Part shown: positions 1 to 5,058 of the stretch, in pieces
How the letters are laid out: each line of letters begins with the position of its first letter
Numbering within the stretch: position 1 is the first letter of the stretch
Source of the DNA: Verrucomicrobiota bacterium
GTDB lineage: Bacteria; Verrucomicrobiota; Verrucomicrobiia; Limisphaerales; CAZBKV01
Direction: 5' to 3'
DNA length: 5,058 bases
Assembly: GCA_021160185.1 (NCBI GenBank)
Contig: JAGHDA010000103.1
Location: forward strand, 1-5,058
Translations under genes and position numbers: made by a program
The notes under the pieces: generated by a model
What the model was told of the DNA's origin: nothing
Database searches by the model: none
The model's input: only the letters and a program-made list of their open reading frames with translations

Positions 1-149
1 CACATGATGCCTTGGGCCTTGGCCTTCGCCTTGGCCAGCGCAGGCAGGAGCATGCCCGCAAGGATCGCAATAATGGCGATCACGACCAGCAGTTCGATCA
101 GCGTGAAACCGCCGACCAACTGCGACTGTGTTTGCCGTTTCGTCTTCAT
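1..149 (-). CDS. Prepilin-like protein with N-terminal methylation motif, partial (3' end off the left edge)
   Basis: Only the first 49 codons are visible; the gene continues beyond position 1. The peptide has a short basic leader (MKTKRQ...), then GG|FTLIELLVVIAIIAILAG, the type IV prepilin / type II pseudopilin signal. Processing is expected between Gly14 and Phe15, with the conserved Glu at +5 of the mature protein (Glu19). The hydrophobic helix is followed by LLPALAKAKAKAQGIMC. By family knowledge, such proteins are cleaved and N-methylated by a PilD-type peptidase and then sit in the inner membrane or assemble into pilus- or secretion-type fibres. The ATG at 147-149 was chosen because AAGGA (153-157, read on the minus strand) lies 3 nt upstream and because the same ATG is conserved in the neighbouring copy. 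The sequence is 144/149 identical to 1049-1197. The C-terminal part, which would show whether this is an H-x9-DG protein like its neighbour, is not visible, so the specific role is unknown. Confidence 0.92.
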   Translation of the reverse strand, partial: MKTKRQTQSQLVGGFTLIELLVVIAIIAILAGMLLPALAKAKAKAQGIM

Positions 150-222
150 GATTCCTTCGAATGCTTGGTTTTCCCTTCCCAATAGAGCACTCTCTCGTCT
201 TATCAGGAATTCCCTCAATTCC
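150..222 (-). promoter_or_regulatory. 5' leader of the left prepilin-like gene with purine-rich block and RBS
   Basis: This untranslated leader of roughly 75 nt lies between the predicted promoter and the ATG at 149. Read on the minus strand it contains GGGAAGGGAA (171-180), exactly 22 nt upstream of the ATG, and AAGGAATC directly before the ATG (150-157). Both elements recur at the same distances in the second copy (1219-1228 and 1198-1204), while the rest of the leader has diverged. AAGGA is the likely ribosome binding site, although its 3-nt spacing is tight. The role of the purine block is not known; it could be a second SD-like site or an mRNA stability element. Confidence 0.45.
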
Positions 223-230
223 AAAAGCAG

Positions 231-258
231 TTTAAAGGATGCAGGCGGAGGGGGTCAA
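231..258 (-). promoter_or_regulatory. Predicted sigma70-like promoter of the left prepilin-like gene
   Basis: On the minus strand there is TTGACC (253-258), 5 of 6 matches to the -35 consensus. After a 16-nt spacer comes TTTAAA (231-236), 4 of 6 matches to the -10 consensus. Transcription would start near 224, giving a leader of about 75 nt. The same positions upstream of the second gene hold TTAACC and CTTAAG with the same spacer, so the arrangement is conserved but the left version is closer to consensus. No experimental start site is known, and sigma70 consensus may not transfer exactly to this lineage. Confidence 0.45.
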
Positions 259-282
259 CCGTGCGTTTAGGCGCACAGGGTT
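257..282. repeat. Inverted repeat overlapping the left prepilin promoter (copy 1)
   Basis: On the plus strand AACC-GTGCG, a 6-nt loop TTTAGG, CGCAC, a 2-nt bulge AG, then GGTT. The arms pair as 5 bp plus 4 bp separated by the bulge. AACC overlaps the last two bases of the predicted -35 box (253-258). An identical element lies at 1304-1329. Neither side has a run of T, so an intrinsic terminator is unlikely. Position and conservation favour a protein-binding operator or an upstream control element; the binding protein is unknown. Confidence 0.5.
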
Positions 283-296
283 TGGGAACTAAATCG

Positions 297-323
297 AAAA
301 ACGAAAAGGGAACGGCCCCTATT
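297..323 (-). terminator. Weak candidate intrinsic terminator after the complete prepilin-like gene
   Basis: Read on the minus strand, the last bases of the gene and its TAG stop (319-321) form a possible stem: AATAGGG pairs with CCCTTTT, with one T-T mismatch and a 6-nt loop GCCGTT. The tract TTTTCGTTTTT follows, including the T run at 297-301. The stem has only three G-C pairs, so efficiency would be low, but the U-rich tail and the position directly at the stop codon fit termination. It would separate this gene from the next promoter at 231-258. Confidence 0.3.
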
Positions 324-1197
324 TCCGGAGCAAGGCCGAGGTGCGCTGGGCAAGCCACTCCCAATCCGCGCTGCCGTCCACCGCCTTCCGGGAAACGTTG
401 TGGTTAACGACCTTGGTGCGCGGGTCCACCCACTTGTGGATTTCAGAGTGGCCGTCGGCAAAAGCCAAACCGCAAGCCATGTTGTGGTAAGTCCCCGGCC
501 AGTCAATCCATTCGGCGCGCTCCATGCCCACCGCAAATGCGGCGTCGTTGAGGCTGTCCGCGTCCTCATCCAACACAACCCAAGTCATCGAGGGGCCCGG
601 ATCGACAAAGTCGGTCGTCTTGCCGTAAGTCCGCCATTTCTGCCCCAGCTTATGGGTACAGCCGTTGTTGAGCCACGGACCGTCCACGGCCACCTTGCCG
701 CCCTTGTACGGATTGGTCCCCACCGCCTGGCTCATGGAAAAAGTCCGGGCGGCCGGAACCTTCTTGCCCTTCTTGGAAGGATCAGAGCCCTGATAAAGCC
801 CGATCCGCTTGTCGGCGGGACAGTGGAAGATCTTGGTCTCGTTGCCGATGTAAGGCGCCAGAAGGGCGCGCTCCGGATCCTTGAGGATGTCCGGATCAAA
901 CTCTTGCGCCCCGCCCGTGCCGGCGGATCCAGGACACCAGTTGTGGTAAGGGGTTGTGTTGCCATCGGGCGGATTGGGCGGGAGGAACTCCCCGAAGTCT
1001 CCGGCGTACATGACCAGCGCCTTGATCATCTGATTGCCGTTGTTCATGCACATGATGCCTTGGGCCTTGGCCTTCGCCTTGGCCAGCGCAGGCAGGAGCA
1101 TGCCCGCAAGGATCGCAATAATGGCGATCACGACCAGCAGTTCGATCAGCGTGAAACCGCCGACCGACTCCGACTGCGCTTGCCGCTTCGTCTTCAT
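319..1197 (-). CDS. Prepilin-like protein with H-x9-DG motif (complete, 292 aa)
   Basis: A short basic leader (MKTKRQAQSESVGG) precedes Phe15 of the type IV prepilin signal FTLIELLVVIAIIAILAG, with Glu19 at +5 of the mature protein. Cleavage and methylation by a prepilin peptidase at Gly14|Phe15 are expected. The N-terminal helix (about 15-35) is followed by the LAKAKAKAQGIMCMNNGNQ segment typical of verrucomicrobial and planctomycetal pseudopilin-like proteins. The rest is a globular domain with paired-looking cysteines (Cys50, Cys88, Cys126, Cys180). His238, nine residues, then Asp248-Gly249 gives the H-x9-DG motif that defines this processing-associated family. The protein is probably anchored in the inner membrane or part of a pilus or secretion fibre; the exact function of these large families is not known. 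The open frame extends upstream to 1266, but the ATG at 1195-1197 is preferred: it has AGGA 3 nt upstream and matches the start of the other copy. TAG stop at 319-321. Confidence 0.95.
   Translation of the reverse strand: MKTKRQAQSESVGGFTLIELLVVIAIIAILAGMLLPALAKAKAKAQGIMCMNNGNQMIKALVMYAGDFGEFLPPNPPDGNTTPYHNWCPGSAGTGGAQEFDPDILKDPERALLAPYIGNETKIFHCPADKRIGLYQGSDPSKKGKKVPAARTFSMSQAVGTNPYKGGKVAVDGPWLNNGCTHKLGQKWRTYGKTTDFVDPGPSMTWVVLDEDADSLNDAAFAVGMERAEWIDWPGTYHNMACGLAFADGHSEIHKWVDPRTKVVNHNVSRKAVDGSADWEWLAQRTSALLRK
1049..1197 (-). repeat. Direct repeat: duplicated 5' end of the prepilin-like genes (copy 2; copy 1 is 1-149)
   Basis: Positions 1049-1165 are identical to 1-117 without a single difference. 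The remaining 32 bases up to the ATG (1166-1197 versus 118-149) differ at five positions, four of them changing residues of the cleaved leader (Leu/Ser, Gln/Glu, Thr/Ala) and one silent (Lys). The offset is 1048 bp. Further homology upstream of both genes (223-284 versus 1270-1331, about 59 of 62 identical, offset 1047) shows that the duplicated unit includes the promoter. The left edge cuts copy 1, so its downstream limit is unknown. Confidence 0.93.
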
Positions 1198-1269
1198 GAT
1201 TCCTGTGAATGGTTGTTCTTCCCTTCCCACCAGAACACCCCCTCGCCCTGTTGGGCATCTTCTCATCTC
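1198..1269 (-). promoter_or_regulatory. 5' leader of the complete prepilin-like gene with purine-rich block and RBS
   Basis: Read on the minus strand, GGGAAGGGAA (1219-1228) lies 22 nt upstream of the ATG and AGGAATC (1198-1204) abuts it, exactly as in the left copy. The sequence between and upstream of these elements is otherwise clearly different from the left leader. The reading frame of the gene is open through this leader, but its translation would place 23 extra residues before the prepilin leader and is unlikely. Confidence 0.4.
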
Positions 1270-1277
1270 AAAAGCAG

Positions 1278-1305
1278 CTTAAGGGATGCAGGCGGAGGGG
1301 GTTAA
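1278..1305 (-). promoter_or_regulatory. Predicted weak promoter of the complete prepilin-like gene
   Basis: TTAACC (1300-1305) and CTTAAG (1278-1283) on the minus strand are separated by 16 nt and align base for base with the better TTGACC/TTTAAA pair of the left copy. Matches to consensus are only 4/6 and 3/6, so this promoter is predicted to be weaker or to depend on an activator. Support comes mainly from alignment with the other copy and the adjoining inverted repeat. Confidence 0.35.
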
Positions 1306-1329
1306 CCGTGCGTTTAGGCGCACAGGGTT
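1304..1329. repeat. Inverted repeat overlapping the second prepilin promoter (copy 2)
   Basis: This 26-base element is identical to 257-282: AACC-GTGCG, loop TTTAGG, CGCAC, bulge AG, GGTT. It begins 42 nt past the FAH stop (1372-1374) in the direction of minus-strand transcription and overlaps the predicted -35 box. Preservation of all 26 bases, while the leader further downstream has drifted, argues for a function. Operator is my preferred reading; no T run supports termination. Confidence 0.5.
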
Positions 1330-1371
1330 TGAAAATCGAAAAGGCAAGACGCGCCAGGTTCGCCCGCGCGG

Positions 1372-2127
1372 TCAGCGCACGGTGTTCAGAAGCGGCGCCA
1401 TGCCCTGGATCCGAACCTCCAGGCGGTCTCCGGATTGGATCGGGCCGATGCCGCTCGGGGCGCCGGTAAGGATCACATCCCCCGGCAATAACGTCAGGTT
1501 GGTGGAGATGAAGCTGACCAGCTTGAAACAATTGAAGATCAGCTGGCTGGTATGGGAGTTCTGCCGGAGCTGACCGTTCTGGAAGAGCTGGATGGTCAGG
1601 TTGTGAGGATCGATCTTGGTTTCGATGTACGGCCCAATGGGGGTGAAAGTGTCGAACGACTTGCATCGGCTCCACTGGCCGTCGGCCTCCTGGATCGTAC
1701 GGTCGCTGATATCCTGGGCGGCTGTGTAACCGAGGATGTATCGCGAGGCCGCCGCCTCGGGCACGTTGCACGCCTTGCGGCCGATGATGATCGCCAGCTC
1801 CGCCTCATAGTCCACCCGATGGTCGGGGAAAGGGATCTCGATCTTGCCGCCGTCAGGAAGCAGAGAACTTGGCGCTTTGAACCAGAAGAGAGGCTCCTTG
1901 GGAAGCGGTTTGCCGGTCTCCCGAGCGTGGTCGGCATAGTTGAGACCCACGGCGATGAGCTTGGAAGGAGTCGTCGGCGTGAGGGTTTTGACCCGTTTGA
2001 GGGGGATAGGCTTCTTTTCGAAGGAGGGGGAACCGAACACGTCACCGATCAGCCGATAGAGCTTGCCGTCTTCGACCTTGGCATAGAAAATCTCCTCCCC
2101 TTTTTGGAATCGGCCGATTGCCGCCAT
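1372..2127 (-). CDS. Fumarylacetoacetate hydrolase (FAH) family protein
   Basis: The 251-residue product has the FAH / 2-hydroxyhepta-2,4-diene-1,7-dioate isomerase fold signature. A small N-terminal segment (1-50) is followed by KLIAVGLNYADHARETG (56-72), with His67 and Glu70 in the position of the catalytic dyad. The metal ligands appear as Glu108 and Glu110 in VDYEAEL and Asp139 in AAQDISDR. DGQWSRCKSFDTFTPIGP (149-166) and the C-terminal PGDVILTGAPSGIGP (215-229) complete the family pattern. Such enzymes are Mg/Mn-dependent cytoplasmic hydrolases, decarboxylases or isomerases acting on 2,4-diketo or hydroxy-dienoate acids; the substrate cannot be read from the sequence. The start is uncertain: ATG at 2125-2127 is used, but an in-frame TTG at 2149-2151 would add eight residues (MRYETCSR), a beginning more like family members. 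Divergent to the rhamnosidase gene. No strong terminator follows, only a 5-bp stem (1350-1354/1366-1370) before a T-rich stretch. Confidence 0.93.
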   Translation of the reverse strand: MAAIGRFQKGEEIFYAKVEDGKLYRLIGDVFGSPSFEKKPIPLKRVKTLTPTTPSKLIAVGLNYADHARETGKPLPKEPLFWFKAPSSLLPDGGKIEIPFPDHRVDYEAELAIIIGRKACNVPEAAASRYILGYTAAQDISDRTIQEADGQWSRCKSFDTFTPIGPYIETKIDPHNLTIQLFQNGQLRQNSHTSQLIFNCFKLVSFISTNLTLLPGDVILTGAPSGIGPIQSGDRLEVRIQGMAPLLNTVR

Positions 2128-2423
2128 ACGAGAACAAGTTTCATACCTCAAAACGACCCGTCCGGCAAGCCCGAAAACCGCCGCCGCGGCCGCGTCCGGA
2201 TCGCGCGCAGGCTGCGCCCTGCCCAGCCCGGCGCCCCAACAACCTGAAACGGCGGCCGGGTCCCGGCGCAGAGCGAAAAAAAACTCGACGAAACGACCCG
2301 GCGGCGGCAAGCTGGGTTTTGGAAGCTCATGAGGTCAATCTCAATGCGAAGATCAAATCAAAGGATTTTCTCAAGAAGCCTCATGAAAACGCTCACGTTC
2401 CAACAGACAACAATCAGCCTACA
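2128..2423. other. Divergent intergenic region between the FAH and rhamnosidase genes
   Basis: This stretch of 296 bp separates the two divergent starts and should hold both promoters. The FAH-side half (about 2160-2310) is very GC-rich, with the palindromes CCGCGCGG-like runs and CGCGGCCGCG; an open frame continues through it on the minus strand to 2310 but its translation is low-complexity Ala/Pro/Arg and has no family look. The rhamnosidase-side half (about 2331-2423) is clearly more AT-rich and is the better place for promoters. It contains the 8-bp palindrome CTCATGAG (2326-2333). I found no convincing -35/-10 pair on either strand and no RNA gene. Confidence 0.6.
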
Positions 2424-2549
2424 ATGAAAGCCATGCTGCCGCGCTTTAACGGTTCAACTCTTCCACGCCGGCTCTCTCGCCGAGGCCTCCTCCCGATCTG
2501 GGCCGCGGCCTTCCTGGCAAGCGGTCTCTTGCCCGGACCGGCGGCGGCG
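2424..2549 (+). other. Predicted Tat-type signal peptide of the rhamnosidase
   Basis: Codons 1-42. A long basic n-region carries two arginine pairs (15-16 and 19-20). The second forms SRRGLL, close to the Tat consensus S-R-R-x-F-L-K with Leu in place of Phe and Pro in place of Lys. A moderately hydrophobic segment follows (22-36), then PGPAAA|Q, a good signal peptidase I site after residue 42. Sec export cannot be excluded because the phenylalanine is missing. Confidence 0.6.
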
Positions 2550-5058
2550 CAGGCGGCGGGCGCGCTCCGCCCTCACTACCTGCGCTGCGAGTGCCGCGTG
2601 AACCCTCTGGGCATCGGCGTAACCAGGCCCCGTCTGAGCTGGCTGCTTCAATCCGAGGAACGGGGTCAGCGGCAGACCGCTTATCAGGTTCTCGTGGCCA
2701 GCGCCCCAGAGCGGCTCTCGGAAGGTCGGGCCGACCTGTGGGACAGCGGCAAGGTGGTCAGCAGCGACACTATCGCCGTTGTCTACAAAGGCAAACCGCT
2801 CACCTCCGGCCTCCGCTGCTATTGGAAGGCGCGTGTGTGGGACGCACAGGGCCGGCCCTCGGACTGGAGCCCCACAGCCTACTGGTCGATGGGACTGCTC
2901 AAGCCCGCGGACTGGAAAGCGCAGTGGATCGGCTACGACAAGCCGCGGGCTCCCAAGGTTAAAAAGGCCGCTTCCGACAAGACCGCTCCCGTCCACGTGC
3001 CGCCGGCGGTGTATCTGCGCAAGGAATTCCAAGTCAAAAAAACGGTCCGCCGCGCCTCGCTCTACGCCAGCGCGCTGGGTTGGTACCGCGTGCGTCTGAA
3101 CGGGCGCGACGTGCACGCCACCTATTTTGATCCGGGTTGGACTGATTACAACAAGCGTGTGTATTACCGCACGTATGATGTGACCGAGCTTGTGCGTCCG
3201 GGGGACAATGCGCTCGGGGCGACGCTTTCGGACGGCTGGTACAGCGGCTACATCGGCTGGGGCCATAAGCGCAATCATTACGGGAGCAAACCGCGCTTTC
3301 TCGGCCAGCTTGTCATCGAATACACCGACGGCTCGACCGAGGTGGTTGCCACAGGCCCCGATTGGCGGGCTTCCACCGGGCCCATCGTGGCCGCCGACAT
3401 CCTGATGGGCGAGACTTACGACGCGCGCAAGGAGATGCCCGGATGGGACAAGCCCGGCTTCAACGACGCCGGCTGGGCGCGCGTCGATGTGGGGGCCGAA
3501 CTCCATCCCCTCCTGCAGCCGCATCCCGGCCCGCCTGTCGTGGTCATCCGGGAATTCCACCCCAAGAAGATCACCGAGCCGAAGCCGGGAGTGTATGTGA
3601 TCGACATGGGGCAGAACTTCGCCGGCGTGGTGCGCTTAAAAACGGTCGGCAGACGGGGCCGGCGCATTCGCATCCGACACGCCGAACGCCTCAACCCCGA
3701 CGGCACGATCTACACCCGCAACCTCCGTTCGGCCAAAGCCACCGACACCTACATCTGCCGGGGCGGCGGCCGCGAAACCTGGTCGCCGCGCTTCACTTTC
3801 CACGGATTCCAGTATGTCGAGATCACCGGCCTGGAGCAACCGCCTTCCGAAGAGACCGTGACGGGCCTGGCCTTGAGCAGCGACACGCCGACGGCGGGCG
3901 AATTCGCCTGCTCGGACCCGATGTTGAACAAGCTTCACAGCAACATCTACTGGACCCAGCGAGCCAACTTCATTGACATCCCCACCGACTGCCCGCAACG
4001 CGACGAACGCCTCGGCTGGACCGGCGACGCCCAGGTGTACATCCGCACGGCGACGCTCAACGCCGACGTGCAGGCCTTCTTCACCAAGTGGCTGGCGGAC
4101 CTGGAGGACGCCCAACGCGCCGACGGCCAGTTCCCCATGGTCGCCCCGCTGAAGGTTGCCGGCGACGACGGCGGCCCGGCATGGGCCGACGCCGGGGTGA
4201 TTTGTCCCTGGACTATCTACGAAGTCTATGGCGACCGCCGCCTCCTCGAAACGCACTACGACGCAATGAAGCGCTTCATTGCCTTTTGCGAGAAGCGAAG
4301 CGGGCCGGACCTGTTGCCCCCCAAACAATTCCATTGCTTCGGCGACTGGCTGAACATCAAAGACCCCACCCCAAAGGAGGTGATCTACACCGCCTACTTC
4401 GCCTACAGCGCCAAGCTCACGGCGCAGGCGGCCGAGGCGCTCGGGCGCAAAGCGGACGCCGCGCGGTATCGCAAGCTTTACCGGCGCATCAAGCAGGCCT
4501 TCAACCGCGCCTACGTGAGCGAAGACGGCCGCATCAAAAGCGACACGCAAACCGATTACGTGCTGGCGATCGCCTTCGACCTGGTAGACGGCAAGAAAGC
4601 CGAGCAGGCCGCGGCGCACCTCGTTCGAAACATCCGCGAACGCAACTGGCATCTCTCGACCGGCTTCATCGGGACCAAAGACCTCATGCTCGCGCTGGCT
4701 AAAATCGGCCGCAACGACGTGGCCTACCGGCTCATCCACAACGACACCTTCCCGAGCTGGGGCTTCTCGATCAAACACGGAGCCACCACGATCTGGGAGC
4801 GCTGGGACGGCTGGACGCCTGAAAAAGGCTTCCAAGATCCGGGGATGAATTCCTTCGCCCACTACTCCTTCGGCGCGGTCTACCAATGGATGGTCGAAAA
4901 CATCGGCGGCATCCGCAACGAGGGCCCGGCCTACAAACGCATCCGCATCGAGCCGGATCCGGACGGCAAACTCACCTGGGCGCGCGTGGGCTATCGCAGC
5001 ATCCGCGGCTGGATCCGCACGGCTTGGAAGCGCCGCGACGGCCGGCTCGAATTGGAGG
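2424..5058 (+). CDS. Secreted alpha-L-rhamnosidase, GH78 family, partial (3' end off the right edge)
   Basis: The first 878 residues are visible and remain open at the window end. Family enzymes hydrolyse terminal alpha-L-rhamnose by inversion from pectic side chains, other polysaccharides or plant glycosides. Residues 1-42 form a signal peptide with SRRGLL (18-23), a hydrophobic stretch and AAA before Gln43, suggesting Tat export. A fibronectin-like beta domain follows (about 48-160), then the rhamnosidase N-terminal carbohydrate-binding-like domain (about 195-370) and a further beta domain (about 375-485). The (alpha/alpha)6 catalytic barrel (about 490-830) contains TDCPQRDERLGWTGD (521-535). 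Asp522, Glu528 and Asp535 have the spacing of Asp630, Glu636 and Asp643 of Streptomyces avermitilis SaRha78A, making Glu528 the general acid. Glu792 in TIWERWDGW is the expected base, and His813 lies 21 residues on, as in that enzyme. The C-terminal beta domain starts near 835 and is cut. The ATG at 2424 lacks a clear SD; ATG at 2433 is an alternative start that keeps the signal peptide. Confidence 0.96.
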   Translation, partial: MKAMLPRFNGSTLPRRLSRRGLLPIWAAAFLASGLLPGPAAAQAAGALRPHYLRCECRVNPLGIGVTRPRLSWLLQSEERGQRQTAYQVLVASAPERLSEGRADLWDSGKVVSSDTIAVVYKGKPLTSGLRCYWKARVWDAQGRPSDWSPTAYWSMGLLKPADWKAQWIGYDKPRAPKVKKAASDKTAPVHVPPAVYLRKEFQVKKTVRRASLYASALGWYRVRLNGRDVHATYFDPGWTDYNKRVYYRTYDVTELVRPGDNALGATLSDGWYSGYIGWGHKRNHYGSKPRFLGQLVIEYTDGSTEVVATGPDWRASTGPIVAADILMGETYDARKEMPGWDKPGFNDAGWARVDVGAELHPLLQPHPGPPVVVIREFHPKKITEPKPGVYVIDMGQNFAGVVRLKTVGRRGRRIRIRHAERLNPDGTIYTRNLRSAKATDTYICRGGGRETWSPRFTFHGFQYVEITGLEQPPSEETVTGLALSSDTPTAGEFACSDPMLNKLHSNIYWTQRANFIDIPTDCPQRDERLGWTGDAQVYIRTATLNADVQAFFTKWLADLEDAQRADGQFPMVAPLKVAGDDGGPAWADAGVICPWTIYEVYGDRRLLETHYDAMKRFIAFCEKRSGPDLLPPKQFHCFGDWLNIKDPTPKEVIYTAYFAYSAKLTAQAAEALGRKADAARYRKLYRRIKQAFNRAYVSEDGRIKSDTQTDYVLAIAFDLVDGKKAEQAAAHLVRNIRERNWHLSTGFIGTKDLMLALAKIGRNDVAYRLIHNDTFPSWGFSIKHGATTIWERWDGWTPEKGFQDPGMNSFAHYSFGAVYQWMVENIGGIRNEGPAYKRIRIEPDPDGKLTWARVGYRSIRGWIRTAWKRRDGRLELE

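Noticed and set aside
1..284. Repeat pair 1-284 / 1049-1331 as a mobile element or CRISPR-like array
   Set aside because: The repeats are the 5' ends and promoters of two paralogous genes; there are no terminal inverted repeats, transposase or regularly spaced short repeats.
400..1305. Plus-strand open frame of 301 codons opposite the complete prepilin-like gene
   Set aside because: Shadow of the minus-strand gene, which carries the prepilin signal and the H-x9-DG motif; the plus product has no recognisable features.
1332..1370. Possible terminator after the FAH gene (CGCGC/GCGCG stem 1350-1354 and 1366-1370, then a T-rich stretch on the minus strand)
   Set aside because: The stem is only 5 bp with an 11-nt loop and the T tract is interrupted and set back from the stem, so it is not convincing.
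1552..2247. Plus-strand open frame of 231 codons opposite the FAH gene
   Set aside because: Shadow frame; the minus strand encodes a full FAH domain with metal ligands.
2151..2300. 10-base direct repeat AAACGACCCG at 2151-2160 and 2291-2300
   Set aside because: Too short and isolated to support an attachment site or target-site duplication; no mobile gene lies between the copies.
2128..2310. N-terminal extension of the FAH frame beginning MPPPGRFVEFF
   Set aside because: The extra 61 residues are low-complexity Ala/Arg/Pro sequence not seen in the family, and the family-like sequence begins close to 2127-2151.
2454..3560. Long open frame on the minus strand (368 codons) opposite the rhamnosidase 5' half
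   Set aside because: It lies antisense to a well-supported GH78 coding frame; its translation is Arg/Pro/His-rich without any recognisable domain. Long antisense frames are common in GC-rich genes.
3636..4886. Long open frame on the minus strand (416 codons) opposite the rhamnosidase catalytic domain
   Set aside because: Antisense shadow of the catalytic barrel, Val/Gly/Ala-rich, with no family motif; the plus-strand frame has all catalytic residues.

Overview
The window looks like chromosomal DNA of a GC-rich, free-living bacterium, most likely a member of the Verrucomicrobiota (possibly the Pedosphaera/Limisphaera side) or a related PVC lineage. The argument is indirect. It carries tandem prepilin-like proteins with the FTLIELLVVIAIIAILA N-terminus, the LAKAKAKAQGI run and an H-x9-DG motif, a family greatly expanded in Verrucomicrobiota, Planctomycetota and Lentisphaerota. 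These sit beside a secreted plant-polysaccharide glycosidase. No marker gene is present to fix the taxon.

Layout. Positions 1-149 (minus) hold the first 49 codons of a prepilin-like gene that runs off the left edge. Positions 319-1197 (minus) hold a complete 292-residue paralogue with the same N-terminus. Positions 1372-2127 (minus) encode a fumarylacetoacetate hydrolase (FAH)-family enzyme. Positions 2128-2423 are a divergent intergenic region. Positions 2424-5058 (plus) encode the first 878 residues of an exported GH78 alpha-L-rhamnosidase that runs off the right edge with both catalytic glutamates visible.

The most structured non-coding signal is a module found twice, upstream of each prepilin gene. 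It consists of a hairpin-forming inverted repeat (257-282 and 1304-1329) that overlaps a sigma70-like promoter with an identical 16-nt spacer, followed by a leader of about 75 nt with a purine-rich block and a short ribosome binding site. The two prepilin genes are then perfectly identical for 117 bp, including third codon positions, although their leaders have drifted. This looks like a tandem duplication that was recent or has been homogenised.

Functionally, the right half suggests use of rhamnose-containing plant material. GH78 would release L-rhamnose outside the cytoplasm. An FAH-family hydrolase is the last enzyme of the non-phosphorylated L-rhamnose pathway in some bacteria, so the divergent FAH gene could be a catabolic partner. 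That link is inference; the FAH family has many other substrates. I saw no RNA genes, CRISPR arrays, transposases or phage genes, and no clearly undescribed system beyond the repeated prepilin promoter module.
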